From assembly GCA_022605405.1 (NCBI GenBank), contig JABYQQ010000004.1, positions 1,798,001 to 1,862,000 of the forward strand: 64,000 bases of DNA, read 5' to 3'. Position 1 is the first letter of the stretch; every line of letters starts with the position of its first letter. This document shows positions 1 through 11,767 of the stretch, one piece after another. Source of the DNA: Earliella scabrosa (taxonomy: Eukaryota > Basidiomycota > Agaricomycetes > Polyporales > Polyporaceae). The notes under the pieces are model-generated. The model searched no databases, was not told the DNA's origin, and saw nothing but the letters and a program-made list of their open reading frames with translations. Made by a program: the position numbers and the translations under genes.

Positions 1-186
1 GATGCCGCAGAACCAACAAAGACGAGCCCAGAACTTGTCCGCGTCTTTGTCGGAGTCGTATATCCTCGCGATTCGACGGTCGGTCTGGTAGAAACAGACG
101 TGGGTCCGCAGGTCGTCGTCCGCTATGCATTCTTTGATGAGCAGAAAGATCTCTAGGGGGAATGGGAGCGAGAGCGAATTCAGCAT
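1..186 (-). CDS. DLRTH-family F-box-like protein, copy 1 (partial, 3' end outside window)
   Basis: The reading frame starts at the ATG at 186 (other in-frame ATGs lie at about 231-237) and runs open off the left edge, so the C-terminal part is missing. The visible peptide has an F-box-like first helix (LPFPLEIFLLIKECI), then DDLRTHVCFYQ, YDSDKDADKFW and LCWFCGI. These motifs recur in copies 2, 3 and 4 at 758-1001, 6,486-7,461 and 10,398-11,442. Function is not known to me. The N-terminal LPxEIxxxI pattern recalls F-box domains that bind Skp1, but that is inference. This copy is intact as far as it can be read, unlike its neighbour copy 2. Confidence 0.55.
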   Translation of the reverse strand, partial: MLNSLSLPFPLEIFLLIKECIADDDLRTHVCFYQTDRRIARIYDSDKDADKFWARLCWFCGI

Positions 187-757
187 GAGTGGCGCGGATG
201 GAGGCAGACAGAGGAACGCCGTACGGGACATGTGCATGATGCACCGGTTACCTTTCATATTGCGGGCGAAGCGCGCGTCCTTGTCTCGGTTCGAACCCCA
301 ACGGTGCGTGTTGTACCCCGCCGCGGAGACGTTGTCCAACACATCCCTTATGTAGGCCTTGGCTTGACATTGTACAGCTCTCCAGCTTGAAGGTGGCGGT
401 CTGGAAATCGGTGATCAACAGGCCGCAAATTGATGGGCGTCCTCCGCATGCATTGTGTAATTGTTGAATGGAGCTAGACGAATTTGCGCATATGAGTTTC
501 TGTGGAGGGTGGTAGCTACTAGTACGGGATTTTGACCTGAAGGTCATTGTGAGGCAGCAAAGACGACCTGCAAGACGGCAGTAAGCATCAGCAATAGGTC
601 AACCTCGATTGAATAGAATACTACATAGCCACGTACGATTATACTCCAGGAGCGCGTCTCCAGTCCGGGTGTGAGAAGAAGCCATCGCGGCTAACCAGCT
701 TCATAGACAGTAGTCTGTAGTAGTATCGTCGTCGGGGTAGCCATCCTCTTCAGCGAA
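187..757. other. Intergenic region between DLRTH copies 1 and 2
   Basis: No convincing gene is seen. The upstream flank of copy 1 around 285-300 (TGTCTCGGTTCGA) matches the upstream flank of copy 2 around 1031-1043, so the two copies were duplicated together with some 5' sequence. Short open frames here lack codon bias or splice support. Confidence 0.5.
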
Positions 758-1001
758 TTAGCTGATGCCGCAGGACCAACACAGATGCGCCCAGAACGTC
801 CTTGTCCGAGTCGTATAACTTGGCAATTCGACGGTCGGCCTGGTAGAAACAGACGTGGGTCCGCAGGTCGTCGTCACCGATGCATACTTTGATGACCAGA
901 AAGATTTCCAGAGGGAATGGGAGCATGATGAATGTGTCAAGGATGATGGTGGGTAGAGAATTCGAAGAGTTGGTGCCGCAACGCGTCGCGACTTCATACA
1001 T
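758..1001 (-). pseudogene. DLRTH-family copy 2, frameshifted and truncated
   Basis: From the ATG at 1001 (or 926) the frame encodes LPFPLEIFLVIKVCI, DDDLRTHVCFYQADRRIA and LYDSDKD, closely matching copy 1. After the codons for DKD it lacks eight nucleotides that copy 1 has, so the frame shifts. In the other frame the expected FWAHLCWSCGIS follows and a TAA stop comes at once (758-760). The remainder of the family protein (FCTxPxCG segment and C-terminal half) is absent. The combination of a frameshift, a stop and loss of the 3' half makes a pseudogene most likely. The alternative is a very short variant protein. Confidence 0.7.
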
Positions 1002-2247
1002 AACCGCGGATTGGCGCGCGAGACGCGTCGATGTCTCGGTTCGACTCTCTATCGTCGCAGTTTCTATTTTGCACTTGTCCTTCGCAGTGAACCGTAACGC
1101 GTGGACTCGGCGTCCTACCTTTGCCCAACTCCAAGTCTATGTATGACTCCTCGACAATGGCGCTATACGTTCATCTCATGCGCTCTGGTACTGCTCAACT
1201 GGTCGGAGGCACCCGCTCTTGAGCTTGACTTCGCAACACGCTCCCCTCTCGTGTCGACGCAACGGGTGACCAAAGCACCGAGAATTACCGACGCAATCGC
1301 GTCGTCCCTTCCAACGCAAGGGGAATACTAGCCGGGTGGATGTTCTGGGAGGGTACTGGCGATGGTGCTCAGGTCCGTCTTCATATACGTACGTGCCCTC
1401 GCTCACTATAAACCTCTCCTTTGCTAGGTTCTCCGAGTCCCTCCAAGTCGGGGGCTCTCCCTGCCGATGCCCTCCCCGACCGCTTGCCTGTGGCCGTGGA
1501 TACCTTGCCGACCTCTTCTGTGACAAGAGCCTTGAAACGGGCCGAGATTGACGACGCGTAGCCCCTAAGCTCGTCTTCCTATAGTCATTTTCATGCCCAA
1601 CGTCTAGCAATTGGCTATTAAGTCTACGACACATGTCCCGACATAGGGAATCCTCGCCGTGTCCGCCGCGCCGGTGCTGACTTCGAGACCTTCCCTCAGC
1701 CTGGCCGAGCTTCAATATACAGCATCCATGTAGCGTCTGGACCATGGTGGCGCTGCTCATGTGCCCCATTCACGAATGTTCGTTTCGGGCAGACGAGGAA
1801 CCCAGCCAGCATGCGGATGGTGTGATCGGTACGGGAGGAGCTGCGGGTGCGGACGGACGCGGAGTCTCTTTGAAAATGTCCGCCCCATGACTGGCTGTCC
1901 TCATGGATATGCCAAACGCCTCCTTTTCAGCTCCCCTAGTAGTGACTGCACAGGCCCTCAAAGACCCAGGCTCGGATCAAACGCCTCCACACACGTGGAG
2001 GCGACTGTGTACGAGACTACAGCCTGGTGCACCTTGAGATCTAGAGCTCGCCTTCTGCAAGTCACGGCAACTCAAGATGGTCTCTAACTGGATCTGCCGC
2101 TACCTGCCGCGCCTGTCGTCGCGTTGAGGTAAGCCCGATCATTCCGCCACCTTGTGTTCACCGATGCCTAGCGCGCTGGTCTGGCCCGTTCGAGCTCAAC
2201 ACGACTAATTCCGACTGTTTGAGCAGCTTGGCGCGCGTACACTTGTC
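1002..2247. other. Gene-poor interval
   Basis: Several open frames exist on both strands (for example 1101-1331 + and 1176-1769 -), but none has a recognisable domain or a consistent exon structure. A plus-strand stretch ending near 1559 has moderately coding-like composition, which I could not assign. Confidence 0.4.
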
Positions 2248-2254
2248 TATATAA
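2248..2254 (+). promoter_or_regulatory. TATA box of the flavohemoglobin gene
   Basis: TATATAA lies about 77 bp upstream of the flavohemoglobin ATG at 2331, a spacing typical of fungal TATA-containing promoters. It is seen in the sequence only; no transcription start is known. Confidence 0.5.
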
Positions 2255-2330
2255 TGTTGCATTTGTGGTTCAAGTTCGGTCAGACAGCACATCTACAGAA
2301 AGCCTCTCTACACCACTCAACATCATCAAC

Positions 2331-3764
2331 ATGGGCAAAGTCTGCGAAACCGGAGACGACCTTCCTCACCCTCCCCCTCTTACCGCCGAGCAGCGCAAGC
2401 TCATAACGGCGACCGTCCCTGTACTCGCGGAGCATGGAGTTGCCATCACCAAGCGTATGTACGACCAGATGCTCTCCGCTCACCCCGAGCTCCAAAATAT
2501 TTTCAGCCGTAGCAAGCAAGTGGTACGACGTCCTCACCTCATCGCCGTATCATACCACTGCTGACACTTATGTCTACTACACAGCGAGGTCACCAGCCGC
2601 AAGCCCTTGCACGCTCCATCTACGCGTACGCGTCGCACATCGAGGACCTGACGCCAATTCTCCCCCTCGTGGAGCGCATCGCGCACAAGCACGCCTCGGT
2701 CCACATCCAGCCCTCGCAGTACGCAATCGTCGCGCAGCATCTCATGGAGGCGATTACGCACGTCGTCGGCGCCGACACCTTCAAGGGCGACCTTTACGAC
2801 GCCTGGGGGACCGCCTACTGGAACCTCGCACACATCTTCATCGACCTTGAGCGCAAGCTGTATGAGGCCGCGGGATGGACAGGCTGGCGCGAGTTCGTCG
2901 TCGAGAAGAAGGTGAAGGAGAGTGATGAGATCACCAGTTTCTACTTCCGCCCAAAGGACGGCAAGCCGCTTGAGCCGTACCGCCCCGGCCAGTACATCTC
3001 CGTGCAGCGATTCTGTGCTGAGCTCGGCGTGATGCAGAACCGACAGTACGTGCTCACTCTGCCGCTTTGTGGTTTACGTCGTCGCTGACTGTGTTTCGCT
3101 CAGATACTCCCTCTCCGACGCCCCGAACCCGAACCACTACCGAATCTCCGTCAAGCGCGAGCAGGGCGTCCCAACTCAAACTCCCTCGGGGACTGTCGAC
3201 ACCGCACAGTCAGCCCACCCGGGCATGATGTCGAACCTGCTCCACGCGACGGTCAACGAAGGCGACACGATCGAGCTCGCGTTCCCCTTCGGCGAGTTCT
3301 TCCTCGACTCATCCTCCAGCCCGGTGGTCCTCCTCTCCGCCGGCGTCGGGCTCACGCCGATGCTCTCCATGCTCAACACGCTCGTCCGGGACGACTCGGA
3401 GTCGCAGGCGCAAGCGAAGCGCGCTGTGAGCTGGGTCCAGGCCGTCCGCAACGGCCGTGTGCACGCATTCAAGGCGCACATTGCCTCCGTCGCAACGGCG
3501 CACCCCGAGCAGGTCCGGAAGACCGTCTTCTACTCCGAGCCAAGCCCGGACGACGTGCTGGGCAAGGACTATGACGTGCGGGGCCGGCTGGACCTCGACA
3601 AGGTCGATCGTGAGATGCTGCGGCTGGATGACGCGACCGCGCAGTATTACGTCTGCGGGCCGGAGGAGTTCATGGCGGACATGTTCAAGGGTCTAAAGGC
3701 GAGAGGGGTTGACAGCGCTCGGATCCATGCTGAGGTCTTCGGCGCCGGCGCGAACCCGGAGTAG
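2331..3764 (+). CDS. Flavohemoglobin (nitric oxide dioxygenase)
   Basis: Oxidises nitric oxide to nitrate with O2 and NAD(P)H, protecting against nitrosative stress, normally in the cytosol. Three exons join in frame (2331-2522, 2585-3045, 3104-3764) to give about 437 residues, slightly longer than the usual ~400. The N-terminal globin domain (about 1-150) carries the HPELQNIFS and QPQALARSIYAYA segments. The ferredoxin-reductase-like part has RPGQYISV, RQYSLSDAP (FAD binding) and ISVKRE. The NAD domain has LLSAGVGLTPMLSML and YYVCGPEEFM. Introns are 62 and 58 bp with GT...AG ends. The start at 2331 is chosen because it begins the conserved N-terminus and follows a TATA box. A TTG-started extension at 2265 is not credible. 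Confidence 0.93.
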
Positions 3765-3942
3765 ACAAAGCGGATCGTATCACTGTATATTGCGCTTCTA
3801 CGAGCTCTGTAACTAATAACATTCATCGTCCATTCTCACAGGAAACATGAGCTATGCTCTCGTCTGACCTCAGTTCCCATGCTCGCGAACTTCGGCGCCA
3901 CATGGTAGATGCACGCAACAATTGTATATTACAGAAATTGAT

Positions 3943-5913
3943 TCATGTGAGCTGAGGCTCGTCGTCCGTCCAGTCCGGCCAGTTTGCCGGCGCGGTCTCC
4001 TTCATCCTCCATTGCAATCGATGCCACTTCGCCTCATCCTCGCTCAGCATCCGCACCATCTCCCCATGTAGATCGTACTCTCTCATTCCGCCCCAATTGT
4101 TCGCCACGACATCGAGGTATAGCTTGCTGAACGGGGTTCCGGCAGCTGCCCGCGATCTGGCCAGCTGTCGCATGAACTCGATGTCCTTTTTCGACCGGCA
4201 TGTCGCCACAATGGTGGCAAGCAAAGGGCAACAGATACTCTGAACATCTTTCGGTGCTCCCCTGCCTCCATGGCTGACGTTGAAAGCACATAAGACGGTT
4301 GTCATGGACATGGGTGTGTCGGACTCGACTACGAGGACCTTGAGATGCGGAAGGTTCGGAAAGATGGCATGGGACATCGTGTTGTTCCATGCTTGACCGC
4401 GAGCATACGCGACGTTAATGTAGAGTTCCTCGACCGCAGAGAAGAGAGGGGCTTGCGACAGCGCAGGTCCGAGTGCGTCTCGTAGCTCTGCAGTGCTGAC
4501 CGCGCCCATCGACGTCATGCCCATTTGGAAACAGGTGTACTCGGCTCGTCGCGGACTCCACGCATACAATGCGCAGAACTGGTCAAAATCGGTGTGGATG
4601 TGCCGGATGAGGATATGCGTGGTGGGTATGCGCGTGAGATGTATGAGTTCCTGGGAGCATCGTAGGAGCGTTGACGGAAATATGTCCCCGATGCGGACCA
4701 CACAGGTCGAAGGGATGACAATGTTCGTGAAGAGCATCGTGCAGAGCTTCCGCATTGGATCAGACTCTGGATCGTTGCAGCGATAGAACCGAATGTCGTT
4801 CAAGATGAAACGCTGGAGTTGCTGCAAGTGAACCGGACCACCTGGTACGCGATCGACAGGCGGCCGTTCCAGCCGGTCAATTACAGAGCTGAACCCGGTC
4901 ATGTACAGCTCGCGGAGCGCAGTTGAGGCAGCGATGAAATCCAAGACCTGGGACATAGGCTGGTGAAAGAGTTCGTAGACAGAGATGGCGAGGTGTGTGA
5001 GTGAGGGAATGCCGCAGGAGGGAATATAGTCGATGGTGTCGAGGCGTAGCCGTTTGACACGTGTGTGATCGAGAAACGTCTTGAAGGGTGGCTGTGGCAA
5101 TCGAACGCCTACCGTGAGGCCGCAGTATTCGAGGTTGGTGAATGAGGCGGTCACTGCTGAGAGGAGCGTGATAACGTCCTCCCGCATCCGACAGTAGCCA
5201 CAGTCGAACCATAACTCGCGTATGCGTTCTGCAAGGGCCGGTGTGCGAAGGATCTTCGACGTGTATGGTGACATAGGACCCTCGATATATGCGGAAAGGG
5301 GCCCACCCGTACAGCGCTCCAGGTAGTTCCGGTGGAGGGGAAGAGTGTCCACAATGCCATCCCTGTCTTTACCCCGCCTGTCCAGCAGCACAGACCATAG
5401 CCAGGGTGTCGAGAAGGCAACTTCCCGCCACCGGTGGCATACCCCGACGATGGAGCGCAGCTGACGGACGTCGAACAGACTATCGGGGTTCAATATGGGC
5501 GTAGGATCGCATTGCCAGTGTTTTCTTATATCGAAAGGTTCCGGAACGAGGGCGAAGATGGTCGCGAGGAGCTCGGGAGGCAACGTGTTGACTGGCAAGG
5601 AGGCGTTCATCATGCGACGAATCGTCTCGAACCCGTTGTGTAGGATTCTATCGATGGTCTGCAACTAAGAATGAGTATGATCAGCTTGCAGGACTCCTAT
5701 AATAGTCTCGTGTATCCACACACCGCAACAAGATCCACCTCGCTGTGACGGTACCGTTCAGTTCTATGAAACAAGCTCCCATCAAAGGTTAATGTACCTT
5801 TCTCCGCGTTCAAAGTACTGCAGCTCCTGAAGGAGGTCGGATGCGAGTGCTTCGGCATTCTCGATGATACGGATGATTCGATGGCGTGGCGTTCCGGAGA
5901 CTGCGGCGTTCAT
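3943..5913 (-). CDS. Long F-box protein A (F-box-like, leucine-rich body)
   Basis: Predicted substrate adaptor of an SCF ubiquitin ligase; the substrate is unknown. Three exons (5798-5913, 5724-5763, 3943-5664) join in frame to about 625 residues. The first exon encodes a helical N-terminus (ALASDLLQELQYF). The F-box follows at about residues 75-125 with LPPELLATIFALVPEP and VCHRWREVAFSTPWLW. The remainder is a long body with LRR-like hydrophobic spacing and no other domain I recognise. The C-terminus (LARSRAAAGTPFSKLYLD, EYDLHGEMVRML) resembles that of the F-box gene at 30,270-32,196, so the two are paralogs. It is convergent with the flavohemoglobin gene, with about 180 bp between stop codons. 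Confidence 0.85.
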
Positions 5914-6485
5914 GGTACTCGGAGGGGAGGGGAATTAATGATATGACTGCGGTGAATGGAGTATGCCTGATCTCCGCAAGTAGGCTCGTAAACCAGCCTC
6001 TGGTTCTTCGTTCCTCAGAATATCCTCCGCAAGCACAAGAGGGTAAGCGGTAGGCGGCGGAACAGCAGACCAGGTACTAGCCAGGTACTAGCGCTGACCA
6101 AGTATGTGGGAACAGCCGGGCCGCTCATGCCGGTTTGACTCTCAGCAACGCCTCTCGCGAGGATGCCAACCCGTGCCATTGCCAGATGCTGTCAATCGCA
6201 ATGCGTCAACAAGACCAATCCCGGGATATCAGCAGGATATTCGCCATAACTCGATGGGGTTCTCTGCGTCGGTGTATCAGTATTGCGGCGTATCATCAGG
6301 CTGATGCACACGCCTTGAGTCCCTCATGATCTTACTTCTTACAGAGTGCAATCAGCATGGTAAGGTCTACATGTGGGGATGCATGATGATGTGATAGTCG
6401 CTACTACCTGCTACACCCCAAAGACACCTCGAAGATGGGGCCATGATCCTCGTCATCTCCGCAGTGGGTGAACGTTCGTATCGGG
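5914..6485. other. Intergenic region
   Basis: No gene is seen. An 11-bp motif (CAGGTACTAGC) occurs twice in tandem near 6071-6092, between the divergent-looking 5' flank of F-box gene A and the 3' end of DLRTH copy 3. Confidence 0.4.
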
Positions 6486-7461
6486 CTACCATAAAGAAGG
6501 TTCAAATTGGGCTACTGGACAACAGCAAACAGCAAAGGGTATCACACACCATATTCTTAGCAGGTCTCGGAGTGTTTGAAGGTGATGGAAGGGAGCGAAC
6601 AGAGACCTCTTGACGTTCGCGGGTAGACACTCCTCGTGGAAGTGCAAGTAGTTAGCGACTTCCTTGACCGTGAGTGGCTCATCCAAGCTAGGCATTTCCA
6701 TACAAGTGTATCAGCGATTCAATCACAAGCAAGCTGAGAGAGTCGAGGGCATACAGTTCGTGGACACTGCTCACAACATCGAACACCGTGATTGCATTCT
6801 CGCGCGATATCGCGAATTGGTCCTCTTGCACGACGAGCCGCAGCGTTAGCTTGGCGGTGGGCGCGGACGTCGCGAAGCTGTGGTATAGCAGAGGATGTCG
6901 TCCGAGCATACCATGGTCGGCCGCCTCAATAGACCAGGATGATACGTCTTTCAAAACGGAGGTCGGTCCACGAGCACTCGAGAACGCGATCTTTTCTAGC
7001 CCCGGATGCACCGTGAGGGTCACTTCCGGGTCGGCGTCGAGGAAGACTTCGAGTGGCGCAAGGTCCAGGTCCTGCTCTGCGCAAGTCATGTTTTGACCTG
7101 AGGATAAATTGACGTTCAGCATTTGACATAAGTTTCTCATAGAGCACTCACGGTTGAGACGTAGCAGGTTCTCTCCGCACAAAGGAGATGTACAGAATCC
7201 GTCCCGCTTGATGCAATCTATCGCAATGTCCTTCCACGACTTGTCAGACTCCTCGTCCGAGGGGAGCATGCCGATCCCGCATTGCCAGCATGCGAGCTCC
7301 CAGAACGCGTCTCCTTCCTTCCCGGAGTCGTACAGCAACGCGATCTTCGGACTGCTCAGGTAGTAGCAGACATGTGTCCGCAAGTCAGAAGGATGGATTG
7401 AGTGCTTGATCAAGAGGAGAATTTCGATGGGAAGAATGCGTGAGCCACGAAGAAGCGTCAT
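6486..7461 (-). CDS. DLRTH-family F-box-like protein, copy 3
   Basis: Function unknown. Exons are 7152-7461, 6755-7097 and an exon starting at 6687, joined in frame by GT...AG introns whose positions match those of copy 4. The 3' end is uncertain: the frame reads to a stop at 6486, but a donor-like TG/GTGTGT at 6549-6550 may start another intron. The start is the ATG at 7461. Motifs in order: LPIEILLLIK, SDLRTHVCYYL, YDSGKE, ACWQCGIGMLP, DGFCTSPLCGENLL, then HPLLYHSFATSAP, NAITVFDVV and the C-terminal LDEPL...EVANYLHFHEECLP...TLRDLLRIW. The pairs CWQC and CTSPLC give four cysteines about 35 residues apart, which could bind zinc (inference). The relationship to true F-box proteins rests only on the N-terminal helix. 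Confidence 0.65.
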
Positions 7462-9151
7462 GAGATTGTAGACGAGAAGAAGTAGACCATACACTCGCGA
7501 GACGGCGTTAGCTTTGCTTTATACGGAACACAGGCAAAAGATGATGCTGCAAGCACAAGATCTTTTGAGCCACTCTGAGCTCTAAAAGTGAGCACTCACA
7601 TAAGGGTACAATGAGTCATTAGTCGTCAATGGGGACAATGTGCCACGTAATGGGGAGTAACAGCCTGACTCGAGGAGAGAGTCGGACATGGAGTACTAGT
7701 AACATTGATGATAAAACATGTAAGCAGACTACCTGGCTCTATTCCTGCTTCTGCGAGTCAGCAAAAAAGCAGCATGATATGAGGATGAGAACGCACATCC
7801 CGGGCTTTGAGTCAAGGGTGAAGGTTATCGCAGAGGAAGGCCGGAGGGACCAGGTCATCCGTTGACCGTCTCAGGCTGAAAGTGCCATGAGTGGTGTTGG
7901 CGCCCGTGACTCGGAGGATCCCGGTCACAGCTGCGCTCACCCGGACAACGCCGCGTTGGAAGCTCAACGTTCAACACGGGGCGTCAAGAATCAGTCCAAT
8001 GGTCAAGTTTGGCCCGGAATCCATCGTGGTTGTGGGTCTCGTCATAGACCGGATCCTGGTATATGGCATGGCGCGTATGGCAGGTGGCGTAGCGTACGTA
8101 TGAGCAATTGGCGCAGCCCGTACGAACGGGCCCGTTGGCGTTCAAGGTGACCGCCGGTTGATGCAATTCGTGACGCTATCAGGCAATTGAGCTTCTCGGG
8201 AGACATGAGGACGAGTGACGGGAGGGCGACAGGCCAGGCACGCCCGTGCTATGAAACGGAGTCGGACGCGCACGTGTAAGGGAAGCAGAAGCCGTGGGCA
8301 ATAGTACTACGCCGTCGGGACGACAAGAAGGACGCCAACCTGACGTCAAAAGCCGGGATGCTGTAAGGGAATCAGCGAGTGGAAGTACCTTGGTATCCAT
8401 ACTGAGGGGGTGGTGGATAATCTTGAACACATCGCTGAATGCGGAAGTGACCAAAGAGAGTGATACAATTGAGTGGCACCGCATGGCGACTAACTAACGA
8501 ACTGCTTTATCACCATCTTGGTACCGCTCTCGACATCCCTTCACGCACCTTGTCTCTCGGCTGGCGTAATCCCACGTAGAGCTGGCGTCCTGAAACCCAA
8601 CTGAGCAGTTAGATTTCTTGATACATAGCACCACCCTACTAGCTGACCCCACGCTCATCATCACCTAACGATTGATCTCGAAAACTGCCGGCATTGAGTG
8701 CCGCCTGACGTTCATCAGCTGACGAGTTATTCTGGCACGTAGAATGGAGACGGAACATTCTGTGGTGTCGGTATCTCGCAGCTCTCGCTCAGCAGACCGG
8801 TCCACATACCGACTGATGGAGTACAACGTCAGGATACGAGTCACACCGGATGTCAGCCCTTACCCGTTAGGGGGATGGCGCGTGGAACCTGTCACAACTT
8901 ATAGCTCCTGCGAAGAGCTTCTGTGGTTCGCCACAAACTTCCATGCTATCGGAGCGGCCTTCCCTTGAACCTTCAATGAGGTAATTCTCATGTACCACTA
9001 TGAACTGCGATATCGGTATTCCTGCACTACGTCGTCAAAAATAATTAACGAACGGGTACTATATGTATATGGGGACATGGCGGAGGAGTGTCTCATAACC
9101 ACCCACCTCTTCTCCTACGTGGTCTATCGCACACTATCGCACACCAACGAT
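7462..9151. other. Gene-free interval of about 1.7 kb
   Basis: Only short open frames without splice or domain support are present. This is the upstream region of both DLRTH copy 3 (minus) and the methyltransferase (plus). Confidence 0.45.
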
Positions 9152-10152
9152 ATGCCAGTGCCAGTGGCGACCTCAGATATCAATACTCGGTGGTTCGGCC
9201 CCGAGGCGGACGCGGAGTTCGGTGCTCTGCGGGCAGTCATCGATGCCAAACAGGAGCAAGGCTGGGACGAAGCTTGGTCAGTGCACGTCTCAACATCTTC
9301 GTTCTTCGTCCGGTGGCCAGCGATCTGGGTTGGAGCTGAGACTTCGCTGGGCCGTTCATACAGGAAAGGCAACGTGACTCCGTGGGATGCCGGTAAACCA
9401 CAGCCCGCATTGACGGGTCTCCTCAAGTCGGGGCAAGTCGAATTCCCTCGTACCGGCCGTGCGCTCGTCCCCGGATGCGGAAGGGTGAGCCTCAGATGCT
9501 TGTGGCGCATGCCACCACCTTAGCTGACAATGAGCACCCTAGGGATACGACGCCGTCGCTATCGCGGCCATCCTAGGCCTCGACACGCTGGGGACGGACG
9601 TCTCTTCCTCTGCTGTAGACGCAGCACGAAGGTGAGTCGAGAATGTGGACTGACCCTTCCTGAACTTACCAGAGATGTCGGTAGCTATCTGGAGGCCGCC
9701 GGCGTTCCTGACGCTAAAGTTCAGTTCGACGTGGTCGACTTCTTCGCCTCGGAAGAAGTAGCGGTCTATGATCTCATCTATGACTACACGTGCGTCCATT
9801 CTCGCCTCCGAGCTCATACCCACACGGCGAAGGGGAGATAGCGGTCGGCGTAACATAAGCTAACTCTTCAAATGCACGTAGGTTTTTCGTCGCCATTCCG
9901 CCAACCAAGAGGGCCGAATGGGGACGCCAGATGACAAAGCTCGTCAAACCCGGTGGATACTTGATCACGCTGGTCTTTCCAATTTTGCCGTACAAGGACT
10001 TTGGCCCCCCGTTCTTTGTCCGCCCGGAGCATTACGATGACGTCCTTGGGGAAGGGTGGGAGACGGTGTTGGACATCGTACCCGAGGTGACACCCGAGAC
10101 GCTTCCCGACCACGTTGGGAAAGAGCGGATTGTCGTGCGGAGGAAGCTGTAG
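9152..10152 (+). CDS. TPMT-family (thiol/halide-type) S-adenosylmethionine methyltransferase
   Basis: Predicted to methylate small thiols or halide/thiocyanate-type nucleophiles with SAM, as in the TPMT/HOL family. The true substrate cannot be told from sequence. Five exons join in frame (9152-9276, 9364-9484, 9543-9631, 9673-9789, 9882-10152) giving about 240 residues, normal for the family. Motifs: WDEAW and VTPWDAGKPQPAL near the N-terminus, then the SAM-binding ALVPGCGRGYDAVAIA (residues about 65-80), LGTDVS, VQFDVVDFF, YDLIYDYTFF and LVKPGGYLITLVFP. Start at 9152 puts the family N-terminus right after the ATG. Introns are 40-92 bp. Confidence 0.88.
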
Positions 10153-10397
10153 GGTCTCCATCGAAGTTGCTATGAAGATGTAACATACTGGGCAGGCAAT
10201 CAACTGCATCCTGATAGAACTAGTCTTGTGAGCGTCACTACCACAACGCAATTCAACTTATGATATATGCATTGTGTCCGCTTCTCCCACGACAAGCCGA
10301 GTCCTAGTTCTGACTGAACGAGAAGGCAGGGCCAAACTCCGTGTTCTCCTGATGTTCTAGACTCTCCAATGGGCTTCAGGAGAGCGCATAAGTTTCA

Positions 10398-11442
10398 TCA
10401 GCCCTCAACGTCGGACCAATGGATGATATACGGTACATACCAAATATTGAGGCAAGCACGGATCGTACGCAGCGTCCGAAACGCGTGTCGATGATTCCAG
10501 ACCTGGGGGAAACAGTCTGCATGCAGACTGACGTACTCGTTCACCTCGTCCATGTTAAGTACGCGGTCCAGACTACGTGCACAGATATTTCAGGATGTAT
10601 TCAGCTCATGATGCATCGTAACAGATCAACGGGAGGAGACGTACTCGCGATGCATCGCGCCGAGGACATCCATCACGGTGATTGCGTCCGGCTTTGCCAG
10701 GAGCCTCTCCATTAGCGGATGACCACAGAGGTCGAGGAGCAGCATCGACGTGACCGGGATCGAAGTGGCAAAAGAGCGCACCACAAGAGGATGATCGGAC
10801 AGGTACTGGCCAGGATAGTCATCTGGCGGCTGTTGTACAGTCACGGTGCATCTGCCCATCAAATTGTCGTTGTACACCAGAGGTGGGGGCGTGAATCTTT
10901 TGGGGCCGGATTCGAGGTGCGCATCTTGCAAGAGAGAATATGGACGGGAGGCGTAACGACGAAAGCGGATGTGCCCAAAAACACGATGGGACTCGAGCGA
11001 TGCCTGGTGTTCGTAATCGCGGATATCGAGCGGTTGGTAAGGCTGGACGTCTGCGGCTGCTTCACGCATGCACTCTCCTGAGCCGGTACGAGAAGTGCAG
11101 CTGGAGCTCAAGTTCGTATGTAGACGGTGCAGGTTGGGACTCACGGTTATGCTCAAGCAACGCCTCGCCACAATGAGGGTTTGTGCAGAACCCGTCCTTC
11201 TTGATGACCTCAATGGCGACGTCTCTCCATCTTCTGTCTTGTTCCGTTGGCAGCTTCCCTATTCCGCAACTCCAGCATGCAGAAGCCCAAAGCTCGTCCG
11301 CATCTTTAACAGAGTCGTACATCGCCGCAATTGCTTGATGTGTCAGGTAGAGACAGGCATGTGTGCGCAAGTCCGATTCGGCGATGTGACCTCGGATATC
11401 CAGCATGAGCTCAAGTGGTAGGGAGAGAAAAGAGACAGGCAT
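10398..11442 (-). CDS. DLRTH-family F-box-like protein, copy 4
   Basis: Function unknown; paralog of copies 1-3. Exons are 11145-11442, 10645-11077 and one beginning at 10572, joined in frame. The last exon reads to a TGA at 10398, though a donor-like GTATGT at about 10,440 could start a further intron, at the same place as in copy 3. The start is the ATG at 11442. Motifs: LPLELMLDI, SDLRTHACLYL, YDSVKDADELW, ACWSCGIGKLP, DGFCTNPHCGEALL, HPLVVRSFATSIP, DAITVMDVL and the C-terminal EVNEYVSLHADCFP...TLRTIRACLNIW. Exon borders fall at equivalent codons in copies 3 and 4, which supports both models. The CWSC and CTNPHC pairs are retained. Confidence 0.65.
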
Positions 11443-11767
11443 AGCTAGCAGTTCCACCAAGAGGCTGAGGATGGGCGATGAAGGTGATGCATTGCCTGCG
11501 AATCGCGACTTGGAACTTCCGAAGCCCGAAGCGCCCGCAGCAACGGATCGCGATCACGTGCATAACCTTCACTTCGCGCTTGATCATGAACACGTCGCGC
11601 TTTGCAGTTCAAGCGACTACTCCTGAATGTCGCGGCTCAGGCACAAAGTAGAGCAACCATAAAGCAACTCCTAGATATAAGGAATATTTCGGCACGCCGG
11701 TATTGAACATGTTAGACCCGCGAGCTCTCCTTGAATTCCAACATCGCTACAGTGCATGCGCGCCAGC

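Noticed and set aside
288..299. GGTTCGAACCCC resembling a tRNA T-loop
   Set aside because: The five-base stem does not pair on either side and no acceptor, D or anticodon arms are found.
1176..1769. 197-codon minus-strand open frame
   Set aside because: Arginine-rich composition with no domain and no splice support; it looks like a chance frame in GC-rich DNA.
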